Shown piece after piece: positions 26,256-34,305 of a DNA stretch of 64,000 nt. Positions within the stretch are counted from its first letter, which is position 1; the number at the start of each line of letters is the position of its first letter. This DNA comes from an uncultured Muribaculaceae bacterium (GTDB taxonomy: Bacteria; Bacteroidota; Bacteroidia; Bacteroidales; Muribaculaceae). The position numbers and the translations under genes are program-made. The notes under the pieces are model-generated. The model saw nothing but the letters and a program-made list of their open reading frames with translations, ran no database searches and was not told where the DNA came from. The stretch covers positions 220,348 through 284,347 of the forward strand of contig CAJTQV010000002.1 of assembly GCA_910578385.1 (NCBI GenBank), in the 5' to 3' direction.

Positions 26256-27929
26256 TTATCGATTGTTATGATGCAGGGCGATCTTGAAAGCCTTGTCGTA
26301 ATGCGACATGAAGTATTTCCAGTCGGTCTTGGCCGATGTGAGGAAAGCCATGTTGCGGGCATGAAGACGGGCTGTGAGGTCGGATGAGCAGTAGGCCACT
26401 GTCGCGGCGGCAATCTCGTCGCGTGAGCGGAGATAGTCGGAATCGTTGCGTTCCACTACCTTGACTCCGCAGTTCTCGATGCCGTTGGCGAAGTTGTCGA
26501 GCACCCACTGTCCGAAGCCGGCCTTGTTGTCGGTGACGGTCGGCACACCGAAGGCCACGCTTTCGAGGGGAGTGTATCCCCATGGCTCGTAATACGAGGG
26601 GAAGAGCGTAAGGTCGAACGCCGGCAGGAGGTCGTAGTATGAGATGCCTACTATTCCGTCGTTGCCGTCGAGGTAACAGGGCACGTAGATGACCTTCGCG
26701 TTGGCGAGGGCACCCTCGGCCTTGAGCTGGCGGATGCGCACGCAGACCTCGTCGGAGTCCTCGTTGTGCAGACGGTGGGTGAGATAGTCGGTCTCGACGG
26801 TGCCGGAACCGTTCTCGATGGCCGCTGCAAGCGAGGGTGAGGGACAGTCAACCCATCCCGGGACGAGGATGAAAGCGAGCACCTCGCTGTCGGCGGGAAT
26901 GCGGCGGTCAACCTCGGCCACGGTGTCGAGGAAGAGGTCGAGACCCTTGTTGCGGTACTCATGACGGCCTGATGTTGCTATGAGGAACGCCGAGTCGGAC
27001 CAGTCGCGGCCGGTCATGGCCTTGGCTATCTTGAGCAGACGTGCACGACCCTCCTTGCGGACACGGTTGTACTTTACCGTCTTGGGCACGAAGTCAGGCT
27101 CGAAGCCGTTGGGAGTGACAACATCGACCGGGCGGCGCAGAAGCTGTGCGCATTCGGCTGCCGTCACCTTGCTGACTGTAGTGAAGCAGTCGGCGTTGTG
27201 GGCCGCGGTCTTCTCAAGCGAGTGCTTCGACTCCATGTTGAGCTCGCGCGCCATCTGGTCGCCGTCGTAGTGATGGAACTGGTCGTAGAGGGGTTTGCCG
27301 TTTCCGCAGATGCTGCGGCCTATGCAGGTTGCGTGGGTCGTGAAGATGCTCGATGCCTTCGGGCAGTGCGCCTTCAGATAGAGGAGTCCCATGCCGGTGG
27401 TCCATTCGTCGAAGTGGGCCATCACACGCGAGGGGTCTATCTTCAGGAACTCTGCGAGACGCTGTATGACGATAGCCGAAGCCACAGAGAACGCACACGA
27501 GTCGTCGTAGTCGCCATAAGCATGGAGCGAGTCAACGCCGAAGCGTTCCCACATTTCACCATAAATTTCCGGAAGATGGGCGCGGGTGTCGCCCGGATTG
27601 ACAAGGATGACCTGCGGAGAACCGGGGATGTTCCAGCGGCCTGTGCGCACCGTGATGCCCCAGGGGAACTGAATCCGTGACGCCGCAGACTTGAACAGCG
27701 TCTTTCTCTCCTTGAAATAGGGGGAGGGATTCTCAGCGGTCCAGATGTCGGGACCGACAAAAGCCAGCTTGTCGCCGAACTGCTCGCAGAGAACGCGGGC
27801 TTTCGTGGACAGCACGGCGTAGATTCCTCCTACTTTGTTGCAGACTTCCCAACTTGTCTCGACAAGCAAGTCTACCTGCTGAACGATTTCTGACGCCTTG
27901 GGGGCGCCTTTTGTATTTTGAGATGTCAT
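26256..27929 (-). CDS. Glycogen synthase, GT3 (eukaryote-like) type
   Basis: 557 residues from the ATG at 27929; a start 17 codons up would overlap the promoter and is rejected. The N-terminal glucosyltransferase motif is SWEVCNKVGGIYAVLSTKA, followed by FVGPDIW, HFDEWTTGMGLLYLK, THATCIGRSICGNG and the C-terminal LFPSYYEPWGYTPLESVAFG with the catalytic glutamate pair. GT3 enzymes, unlike GlgA, normally use UDP-glucose. The gene has an exact consensus promoter and is followed by glgP. Confidence 0.92.
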   Translation of the reverse strand: MTSQNTKGAPKASEIVQQVDLLVETSWEVCNKVGGIYAVLSTKARVLCEQFGDKLAFVGPDIWTAENPSPYFKERKTLFKSAASRIQFPWGITVRTGRWNIPGSPQVILVNPGDTRAHLPEIYGEMWERFGVDSLHAYGDYDDSCAFSVASAIVIQRLAEFLKIDPSRVMAHFDEWTTGMGLLYLKAHCPKASSIFTTHATCIGRSICGNGKPLYDQFHHYDGDQMARELNMESKHSLEKTAAHNADCFTTVSKVTAAECAQLLRRPVDVVTPNGFEPDFVPKTVKYNRVRKEGRARLLKIAKAMTGRDWSDSAFLIATSGRHEYRNKGLDLFLDTVAEVDRRIPADSEVLAFILVPGWVDCPSPSLAAAIENGSGTVETDYLTHRLHNEDSDEVCVRIRQLKAEGALANAKVIYVPCYLDGNDGIVGISYYDLLPAFDLTLFPSYYEPWGYTPLESVAFGVPTVTDNKAGFGQWVLDNFANGIENCGVKVVERNDSDYLRSRDEIAAATVAYCSSDLTARLHARNMAFLTSAKTDWKYFMSHYDKAFKIALHHNNR

Positions 27930-27949
27930 ATTTCGTATGTAAGACACCG

Positions 27950-27981
27950 CAAAAATAATAAAAAATCGACTACCTGTCAAA
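27950..27981 (-). promoter_or_regulatory. Promoter of the glycogen synthase-phosphorylase operon
   Basis: TTTG (27981-27978), 20 bp, TATTTTTG (27957-27950), with an expected leader of about 17 nt. The rest of the 300-bp gap up to 28230 is AT-rich and holds two hairpins. Confidence 0.82.
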
Positions 27982-28104
27982 AAAAATCAGCAAAACTGCG
28001 TATTTTTAGTGTAAAAATTGTTAAATCCACACGAATTAGTGCAACATATTGCATATTAGGGCAACATAATACACTTTTAAATTATAAGAATAACATAAAC
28101 AAAT

Positions 28105-28135
28105 GCGGCATCATGAGTACAATTCATGATGCCGC
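28105..28135 (-). terminator. Second hairpin downstream of the DUF3127 gene
   Basis: Perfect 12-bp stem GCGGCATCATGA/TCATGATGCCGC with a 7-nt loop, followed on the minus strand by ATTTGTTTATG. Likely a terminator for the DUF3127 transcript. Confidence 0.6.
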
Positions 28136-28153
28136 TGTAAAACCTACAAATAA

Positions 28154-28174
28154 GGACGCACGAGCCGTGCGTCC
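28154..28174 (-). terminator. First hairpin downstream of the DUF3127 gene (GGACGCACG element)
   Basis: Perfect 9-bp stem GGACGCACG/CGTGCGTCC with a 3-nt loop, preceded on the minus strand by GTAGG and followed by TTATTTG. A related partial sequence, GCACGGGGTCATACGTCCCTAC, is at 38913-38934, so this may also be a dispersed palindromic element. Confidence 0.6.
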
Positions 28175-28230
28175 CTACAAATTCATTGGCATGTACAGTT
28201 CTGCAACACTGCCATGTAGTCAGGTAATAT

Positions 28231-28662
28231 TTAGAAAGGGAGATCGTCGGTGTTGTTGTCGCCGCCGGCGAAAGGATCTGCAGGAGCGGCGGGAGCCGGA
28301 GCAGCACCGAAGCCGCCGGTCTGTGCGCCGAAGCCACCTGCCGGTGCGCCAAATGACTGATTCTGAGCAGGTGCAGCCTGCTGGGGTGTCTCCATTCCGG
28401 ACTCGCGTGCGGAATATACGCTCACGTCAGTGTACCAGCGGCCATTGAACTCGCGGCTTTCCACGTCGCACTGGCAGACATAGCTCTTGCCAAGTTCGAA
28501 TCTCATCTGGTCAACGCGGTCGCCGAATACGTGGAATTTGACCTTGCGGGGATACATGCCGGGGGTTTCAAGCACCCATTCTTTTTTCTTCCAGGGTTTT
28601 CCGGCCTTTGATACACCTTCCTGAAGCGGAAGGTCGAACACGATTGTTCCTTCTATTTCCAT
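28231..28662 (-). CDS. DUF3127 protein, OB-fold-like, with SSB-like acidic tail
   Basis: 143 residues. The first about 95 residues (MEIEGTIVFDLPLQEGVSKA, WKKKEWVLETPG, KFHVFGDRVDQ, ESREFNGRWYTDV) are the DUF3127 domain, common in Bacteroidota and similar in outline to an OB-fold. A Gly/Ala/Pro/Gln-rich linker leads to an acidic tip ending DDLPF, very like the tip of single-stranded DNA-binding protein. A role at single-stranded DNA or in recruiting SSB partners is inference. It has its own consensus promoter. Confidence 0.8.
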   Translation of the reverse strand: MEIEGTIVFDLPLQEGVSKAGKPWKKKEWVLETPGMYPRKVKFHVFGDRVDQMRFELGKSYVCQCDVESREFNGRWYTDVSVYSARESGMETPQQAAPAQNQSFGAPAGGFGAQTGGFGAAPAPAAPADPFAGGDNNTDDLPF

Positions 28663-28747
28663 ATCTTGCTATTATGTTTGGTTTCTGTTTTGGTTTCCGG
28701 TGTGGTAATCCGGAGGACAAATAGTCCATGAGTGCCATTTGCTCATG

Positions 28748-28779
28748 CAAAGGTACAAATTTTAAACAGCCCTCACAAA
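28748..28779 (-). promoter_or_regulatory. Promoter of the DUF3127 gene
   Basis: TTTG (28779-28776), 20 bp, TACCTTTG (28755-28748). The leader would be about 80 nt. Confidence 0.82.
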
Positions 28780-28838
28780 TTTATTTCCCCTTTTCGGAAA
28801 AATAAACCCGTTTCAGCCGGTCCGCCCCACCCCCATCA

Positions 28839-28864
28839 CCTAAAACCTAACGCCTAAAACCTGA
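28839..28864. repeat. Short 7-bp repeat block (CCTAAAA type)
   Basis: About four heptads (CCTAAAA, CCTAACG, CCTAAAA, CCTGACA), the reverse-complement form of TTTTAGG, lie just after the nitroreductase stop. Confidence 0.7.
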
Positions 28865-28869
28865 CACGT

Positions 28870-29535
28870 CTACTTCACGTAGGTGACTTTGGCGGGATCC
28901 CATTTATCTTTGGGGGTGGTGGCTGCCGTGGGGTAACCGAACGAGAGGATGGCCATCGGCTCTATGCTGTCGGGGAGATTGAGGATGCCCGACAATGCCT
29001 TTATACGGTCATTCTCAGGATATACGCCACACCATACCCCTCCGAGGCCAAGAGCATGGGCCGCGAGCAGCATATTCTCCGAAGCCGCCGAGCAGTCGAG
29101 CACCCAGTTGCCGCGTGCGGGGGTGTCGCCGTCGAAAGTGCGGCTCATGTCACCGCATACCACCACGTCGAATGCTGATTCCTTGACCATCTTGGCATAT
29201 TTGAATGCCTCGGTTATAGAATCCTTTACCGACTGAGAGGTAATTACATAGAAGTGCCACGGCTGTTTGTTGGCAGCCGTCGGAGCCGCCATTCCGGCAC
29301 GCAGCACCGTCTCGATAAGGCTGTCGGGAACGGCACGGTCTGCGTATGTGCGCACGCTCGTACGTGTCATGATGCACTCCAAGGCATCTTGTCCGGCAGC
29401 GGAAGTAGCACCCGATACTGCATCTTTCTCCGAATCGCCTGAGTCTTGTGAACTGCCCGAAACAACCGCCAGACGCACAGATACCACTGCGAGTGCGACG
29501 GCGAGCAGGATGATTATCCAATTTCTTGATTTCAT
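28870..29535 (-). CDS. Membrane-anchored nitroreductase-family flavoprotein
   Basis: 221 residues from the ATG at 29535 (MKSRNWIIILLAVALAVVSV); the open frame above it is not family-like. The N-terminus is an uncleaved signal anchor or signal peptide, followed by a linker and the nitroreductase fold: MTRTSVRTYADRAVPDSLIE, AAPTAANKQPWHFYVI, ASENMLLAAHALGLGGVWCG and the C-terminal ILSFGYP. This FMN enzyme appears to lie outside the cytoplasm, which is unusual for the family. The upstream gene encodes a NosR-like FMN/4Fe-4S membrane protein (91-bp gap) that could feed it electrons; that link is inference. Confidence 0.82.
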   Translation of the reverse strand: MKSRNWIIILLAVALAVVSVRLAVVSGSSQDSGDSEKDAVSGATSAAGQDALECIMTRTSVRTYADRAVPDSLIETVLRAGMAAPTAANKQPWHFYVITSQSVKDSITEAFKYAKMVKESAFDVVVCGDMSRTFDGDTPARGNWVLDCSAASENMLLAAHALGLGGVWCGVYPENDRIKALSGILNLPDSIEPMAILSFGYPTAATTPKDKWDPAKVTYVK

Positions 29536-29626
29536 TATGATTATGATTTTATTATTATCTTGATTGGGGTAAATAGCCGGGAGGTGACCCACGTCTGAAT
29601 ATGAGCTTACTAAGATTGCGGGAGCC

Positions 29627-30670
29627 TCAGAGCTGTTTGAGGAGAGAACCGGTCGGGCACATGAATCGGCAGAAAGGACGGGTCACGAATATCGAGAGAA
29701 CCACAAACAGACCTCCGACCGCAAGCACAATCCATGAGGCGCTCTCAACTATAAATCCGGTAAATATCTCGTAATCAATCCATCCGGCACCGATTCCAGC
29801 ATAGAGAAGCGCCACGAGAACCACCCACAGAACCTGGCGGAAAGTGTCGAGGACATTGAGTGTGCGCTTGCCGATGTGCCACTTTTTCTTGGTGAGATGT
29901 CCCGCAAGTTCCTGAAGCGAGCCGAACGGACATACCCAGGCACAGTAATGGCCGCTCTTGCCGAATACCGGGAAAAGCAATCCGACTACCAGCAACACTA
30001 TGGTGATTATCGCGGCCAAAGTGAATGTCACACCGTTGCTGAAGAAATTGATCATCATGGCGTAGTCGATAAACGTGCCGCCCCAGAAACCGAGCACCCC
30101 GACGTTGACCAGCTGCTGCACCACTCGGTATGTCTTGTTGTGGATGAACAGAGGCAGAAGCGAAGCCGCAAGGACAACCAGCAGCACCACAGCAAGTTTC
30201 CAACTGAAACCGAATCCGCTTGACGCGGCAGCCACATTGCTGTCGGCCACGGCGGCATTCAGGCCGGCACGCACGTTGGCGATGTAGGCGTTGGAGGAAT
30301 AGGTCGCGCCCGACACGGCATCGACCTGCATGGTCAGCGCTTCGGGGAGAGTTTTACCGTTCCATGCGCGGGTGAGTCCCGCCGCTTCCAGCTTACCGAA
30401 GAACTGCGGCGACTCACTGTTGGGCAACGTGTGGACAGAATCGACCTGACCGCCGCTGATGTAAATCTCGACCGGAACAGGGCCGCCATAACCCGAGACA
30501 TTTCCGGCCAGGTCTGTGGTGTTGACCACGACTCCGTCACCGGTAACGGTGACAGTCTGCGCGGAATTTTCCTGCACGCCGAACTTATGGCCGAACAGAC
30601 TTCCCTTGCAGACCATGGCGAGAGTGGCGAGCAGAATGAACACCGCCACAAATGGCACTAACTTTTTCAT
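29627..30670 (-). CDS. NosR/RnfG-like membrane protein with FMN-binding and 4Fe-4S domains
   Basis: 347 residues. An N-terminal membrane segment is followed by an extracytoplasmic FMN-binding domain (about 55-142) with the flavinylation motif DAVSGATYSS. Five or six membrane segments follow, with two short cysteine motifs, CAWVCPFGSLQE and CRFMCPTGSLLKQ, at the C-terminus, as in NapH/NosR-type polyferredoxin membrane proteins. It should move electrons across the inner membrane to a periplasmic acceptor. The co-directional nitroreductase downstream is a candidate acceptor. The ApbE-type transferase needed to attach FMN is not in the window. Confidence 0.85.
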   Translation of the reverse strand: MKKLVPFVAVFILLATLAMVCKGSLFGHKFGVQENSAQTVTVTGDGVVVNTTDLAGNVSGYGGPVPVEIYISGGQVDSVHTLPNSESPQFFGKLEAAGLTRAWNGKTLPEALTMQVDAVSGATYSSNAYIANVRAGLNAAVADSNVAAASSGFGFSWKLAVVLLVVLAASLLPLFIHNKTYRVVQQLVNVGVLGFWGGTFIDYAMMINFFSNGVTFTLAAIITIVLLVVGLLFPVFGKSGHYCAWVCPFGSLQELAGHLTKKKWHIGKRTLNVLDTFRQVLWVVLVALLYAGIGAGWIDYEIFTGFIVESASWIVLAVGGLFVVLSIFVTRPFCRFMCPTGSLLKQL

Positions 30671-30784
30671 GTGAAATACAACATTTTTTATGCTAAATAC
30701 AATTTTTCATTTTCAACCGCTCCCCTACATATATTAAACAATATTAACGTCTTTTTCGCGTGTAAATAAAGGATAAATTTATTA

Positions 30785-30988
30785 ATGGACATGGGACTTT
30801 CAAACAAAGCGGCGACACGGATGTGTTATACAATGGGAGTGGTCGGCTGTGTGCTGACCGTGGTGCGTATTCTGCGTTATATTGACGGTATCGACGACAT
30901 CTGGCAACCTGTCAGCATAGCTGTCATCACGGCCGGACTGTTTGCCATAGGCTACCGCAGAAGCCGCGCCGCCAAAGAACAAGACTGA
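30785..30988 (+). CDS. Small two-helix membrane protein
   Basis: 67 residues with two hydrophobic stretches (CYTMGVVGCVLTVVRIL and PVSIAVITAGLFAIGY) and a basic/acidic C-terminus. It lies 39 bp before rsmG on the same strand, which supports its reality. Function unknown. Confidence 0.6.
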   Translation: MDMGLSNKAATRMCYTMGVVGCVLTVVRILRYIDGIDDIWQPVSIAVITAGLFAIGYRRSRAAKEQD

Positions 30989-31027
30989 TAACCCGGTGTC
31001 GCACATCGAGATATAGAAACAAAAAAA

Positions 31028-31651
31028 ATGATTGAACATATCAGAAAATATTTTCCAGAGCTGAGCGAGACGCAGCTCCGGCAGTTCGAGACCATGATGA
31101 GGGAATACCCGGAATGGAACTCGAAAATCAACGTCATATCGCGCAAGGATATCGAGAACCTTGAGGTGAACCATATCCTACACTCGCTCGCTCTGGCCAA
31201 ATTCATAAAGTTCACGCCCGGCTCGCGGGTGATGGACTTCGGCACGGGTGGAGGCTTTCCGGGCATACCGTTGGCGGCGATGTTTCCGGAGGTGAGTTTT
31301 CATCTTGTGGACCGCACCGGAAAGAAGGTGCGCGTGGCACGAGAGGTTGCCGAAGCCTGCGGCCTCGGCAACGTAACATTCCAGCATGGCGACGTGGCGG
31401 AGTGCAAGGAGAAATTCGACTTTGTGGTGAGCCGCGCTGTGATGCCGCAGGCCGACCTGCTCAAGATCTGCCGTAAGAACATATCGGCAGAACAGCGCAA
31501 CGCGCTGCCCAACGGGCTCATAACCCTCAAAGGGGGTGAGCTCGGCGATGAACTGAAAACGCTGCGAACGCGTTCGGAAGTTGTGGAGGTCAGCAACTGG
31601 TTTGATGAAGACTTCTTCAAGGAGAAAAAGATTGTCTATACCGGGTTTTAG
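31028..31651 (+). CDS. rsmG: 16S rRNA (guanine-527-N7) methyltransferase
   Basis: 207 residues. SAM-binding motif I is MDFGTGGGFPGIPLA, followed by FHLVDRTGKKVRVA and FDFVVSRAVMP, all typical of RsmG (GidB). It methylates G527 of 16S rRNA. AGAAACAAAAAAA precedes the start. Downstream sequence is filled by 7-bp repeats. Confidence 0.96.
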   Translation: MIEHIRKYFPELSETQLRQFETMMREYPEWNSKINVISRKDIENLEVNHILHSLALAKFIKFTPGSRVMDFGTGGGFPGIPLAAMFPEVSFHLVDRTGKKVRVAREVAEACGLGNVTFQHGDVAECKEKFDFVVSRAVMPQADLLKICRKNISAEQRNALPNGLITLKGGELGDELKTLRTRSEVVEVSNWFDEDFFKEKKIVYTGF

Positions 31652-31886
31652 GGATTAGGTTTTAGGTTTTAGAGTTTAGGGGTTAGAGTGGATATAAACG
31701 CGCGACGGTGGTCGCGCCACACCCGGCGGGCCAAGCCCGCCATACCGGCCTGCCACCTCTGCAACCGCCATAACAGTCATAAAGTCTGAACTCTAAAGCC
31801 TAAAATCTGAACACTAAAGCCTAAAGCCTAAAATCTAAAACCTAAGACCTAAGACCTAAAGCCTAAAACCTAAGACCTAAAGCCTG
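31647..31886. repeat. Two blocks of 7-bp repeats in opposite orientation
   Basis: TTTTAGG-type units at 31647-31688 and CCTAAAG/CCTAAAA/CCTAAGA units at 31785-31886 face each other across about 96 bp of non-repeat sequence (31689-31784). They fill the gap between rsmG and the MBL hydrolase gene. The two blocks could pair in RNA as a long imperfect hairpin. Confidence 0.85.
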
Positions 31887-31894
31887 ATATTATT

Positions 31895-32536
31895 ATGAAA
31901 GTTGTAAAGTTTGGATTCAGCCTGTTTGGCATAAACACATATGTGGTCGTTGACGAGAAGACACGGAAATGTGCGGTGATTGATCCGGGCATGATAGACC
32001 GCGAGGAGGAGGAAGCTCTTGTGGACTTCGTTAGGCGCAACGGCCTGGCGGTGACACACGTCATAAACACACACCTGCACATAGACCATGCGATTGGCGA
32101 CAAGTTTGCGGCCGAGGCATTCGGTGCGCCGGTCCTCGCCCACCGCGACGACGAGTTCTTGGGAACACGGCTGCAACAGCAGGCAGCGCAGTTCGGAATC
32201 GCCGAACGCGTTGACAACGTATCGATCAGCAGTTACCTGACCGACGGCGAAAAGATCAAGATTGGAGAAGGAGAGCTTGAGGTGCTTCATGTGCCGGGCC
32301 ATTCCCCCGGCGGAGTCGCGCTATACGACCGCGAAGGTGGCTATGTGATAGCCGGCGATTCACTCTTCGCAGGCTCAGTGGGCCGCACCGACCTGCCCGG
32401 CGGCGACATGGAGCAACTACTGACGGCAGTACGCGACAAGCTGTTGACCTTGCCCCCCGAGACAGTGGTCTACCCGGGCCACGGACCCGCCACGACAATC
32501 GCCCGCGAAAAGGCAAGCAACCCCTTCCTGAGATAA
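31895..32536 (+). CDS. MBL-fold metallohydrolase (glyoxalase II-like)
   Basis: 213 residues with the metallo-beta-lactamase metal motif THLHIDHAIGDKF, VLHVPGHSPGGVALYD with the third metal-site His, the Asp site in VIAGDSLFAGSVGRTDLPGG and the last His in VYPGHGPATTIAREKASNPF. These are the marks of the hydroxyacylglutathione hydrolase-like group; the substrate is probably a thioester or similar small molecule. Convergent with lpdA. Confidence 0.9.
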   Translation: MKVVKFGFSLFGINTYVVVDEKTRKCAVIDPGMIDREEEEALVDFVRRNGLAVTHVINTHLHIDHAIGDKFAAEAFGAPVLAHRDDEFLGTRLQQQAAQFGIAERVDNVSISSYLTDGEKIKIGEGELEVLHVPGHSPGGVALYDREGGYVIAGDSLFAGSVGRTDLPGGDMEQLLTAVRDKLLTLPPETVVYPGHGPATTIAREKASNPFLR

Positions 32537-32568
32537 CGGACCGGGGAGAAGTCAGTCGGGAGTAGCCC

Positions 32569-32666
32569 GGATTTATCGGGATTGCTCAAGGTTTATTGCG
32601 ATTTCTCGAGATTTATCGCGATTGCTCGAGGTTTATCGGGATTACTCGGGATAAATCGAGATAAAG
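32569..32666. repeat. Second 10-bp tandem repeat array (GATTTATCGG type)
   Basis: About ten units of exactly 10 bp: GATTTATCGG, GATTGCTCAA, GGTTTATTGC, GATTTCTCGA, GATTTATCGC and so on. Same unit and period as 12368-12458, and again between convergent genes. Confidence 0.9.
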
Positions 32667-32670
32667 ACTA

Positions 32671-32707
32671 CGGTTCAGTTGGCCGGCGTGGCCGGCCAAC
32701 TGAACCG
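32671..32707. terminator. Bidirectional terminator between MBL hydrolase and lpdA
   Basis: Perfect 17-bp stem (32671-32687 and 32691-32707) with a 3-nt loop. The plus side continues CATTTAATT and the minus side TAGTCTTTATC. Confidence 0.8.
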
Positions 32708-32722
32708 CATTTAATTGCCAAC

Positions 32723-32780
32723 GGCATCTGGTTGCCCTGAGGCTGGTTAACCTGAGGCTGGTTAACCCGAGTCGGTTGCC
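32723..32780. repeat. 15-bp tandem repeat
   Basis: Two exact copies of TGAGGCTGGTTAACC at 32738-32752 and 32753-32767, flanked by diverged copies on both sides (about four units). It ends a few bases before the lpdA stop. Confidence 0.75.
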
Positions 32781-32786
32781 GACGGG

Positions 32787-34136
32787 TCAGATGTGGGCGG
32801 CGGCCAGGATTACCTCGGAGAGGGTCGGGTGGCCGAAGATGGTCTGACGGATGTCGCAGGCGGTGCGGCGGGCGGTGATGAAGTCGCAGCATTGCTGCGC
32901 CAGCAGCGCGGCTTCGGCTCCCATGATGTGGGCACCGAGCAATTCCTCTGTATCGGCACTGAATATCAGCTTGCAGAGTCCGTCGGATTCTCCACCGGCC
33001 AACGCCTTGCCGTTGGCGCGGAAGAAGCTCTTGCCTATCTTGACTGCAATTCCTTTCTCCTTGCACTGCTCTTCGGTCAGGCCGACCATGGCGCATTCGG
33101 GGTCTGTGAAGAGTGCGGCCGGAACAACGTCGAAGCGGATGTCGTCGGCACGGCCTTCGATGGCGTTGAGAGCGCGTACTCCCTGGAACGAGGCCACGTG
33201 TGCAAGCATGAGGCGTGCGTTGACATCGCCGATGGCGTAGATGTGGTCAACGTTGGTACACATGTTGTCGTCTACGGGTATTCCCTTGGGAGAGTATGTC
33301 ACACCTGCTGCCTCAAGGTTAAGTCCCTCCACGTTGGGTTTGCGGCCGACTGCCATGAGGATGTCTGACGAAACGACGGTCTCCTCTTTGCCCTTGAGGT
33401 CGTAGGTGGTCACCACCTGATAGTCGGCGTTCTGCTCAATCTTCTTGACAGCAGCTCCGGTTAGAATCTTGACACCACGCTTGGAGAGGGCCTGTTTGAG
33501 ACGCTTGGAAATGTCGGAATCGAAGGTCGGGGCGATGTTCTTCATGAACTCGATCACAGTAACCTCCGAGCCGAAGGCGTTGAACACCGAAGCGAACTCC
33601 AGGCCAATCACGCCGCCGCCGACAATGACGAGCTGGGCGGGGATGTATTCCAGACGGAGTATTCCGGTCGAGTCGAGCACATATTCGGCATCTGCTCCGG
33701 GAATCGGAAGCGCTTTCGACTCCGATCCTGTAGCGATGATGATATGCTCCGCGTTGTATTCCTCGTCGCCTACAGTTACGGTAAATTCATCCTTGAACCT
33801 GGCCATACCCTCCACAACGGTCACTCCGGCCTTCTTCATGAGTCCGGCAATTCCCTCGCGGAGCTGCGACACCACACCCTCGCGGCGTGCGATCACCTTG
33901 TTGAAGTCAATCTCGAATTTCACTTCCTTCACGCCAAACTCGTCGGAGTTGCGGCAGGTAGAGACAACGGCGGCATCCTTGACCATGCACTTTGTGGGGA
34001 TGCAACCGGCGTTGAGGCATGTACCTCCGAGCTGACCGCCGTTGACAAGAACAACAGACTTGCCGCGTTCGGCGGCGAGAAGGGCGGTCTCATAGCCGCC
34101 GGGGCCGGCGCCTATTATAATAAGGTCACTTTTCAT
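32787..34136 (-). CDS. lpdA: Dihydrolipoyl dehydrogenase
   Basis: 449 residues. FAD-binding DLIIIGAGPGGYETALLAA, the redox disulfide GGTCLNAGCIPTKCM, the NAD-binding VIVGGGVIGLEFASVFNAFG and the C-terminal FGHPTLSEVI with the active-site His. It reoxidises lipoyl groups. As the last gene of the gcvT-gcvH-gcvPA-gcvPB series it is probably the L-protein of glycine cleavage, possibly shared with other lipoyl complexes. The gap to gcvPB is 169 bp with no clear promoter. Confidence 0.95.
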   Translation of the reverse strand: MKSDLIIIGAGPGGYETALLAAERGKSVVLVNGGQLGGTCLNAGCIPTKCMVKDAAVVSTCRNSDEFGVKEVKFEIDFNKVIARREGVVSQLREGIAGLMKKAGVTVVEGMARFKDEFTVTVGDEEYNAEHIIIATGSESKALPIPGADAEYVLDSTGILRLEYIPAQLVIVGGGVIGLEFASVFNAFGSEVTVIEFMKNIAPTFDSDISKRLKQALSKRGVKILTGAAVKKIEQNADYQVVTTYDLKGKEETVVSSDILMAVGRKPNVEGLNLEAAGVTYSPKGIPVDDNMCTNVDHIYAIGDVNARLMLAHVASFQGVRALNAIEGRADDIRFDVVPAALFTDPECAMVGLTEEQCKEKGIAVKIGKSFFRANGKALAGGESDGLCKLIFSADTEELLGAHIMGAEAALLAQQCCDFITARRTACDIRQTIFGHPTLSEVILAAAHI

Positions 34137-34305
34137 GATAGTGGCAAATATCTTTATGAGTAAGAGCCTGAGAAGAATATTTGCTTAAAGATTCTTCCCA
34201 GACTCTCATCGGTTAACGATTATTGTATCAAGCAACGGCCTGGATCAAGCCGTAACTGTACTTACAAAATTTTGGTTTGCGACTGTTTTCAAAAACCATT
34301 TCCGG

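Noticed and set aside
32668..33096. Minus-strand open frame reading through the lpdA 3' end and the 15-bp repeats
   Set aside because: Shadow of lpdA in another frame extended by tandem repeats.
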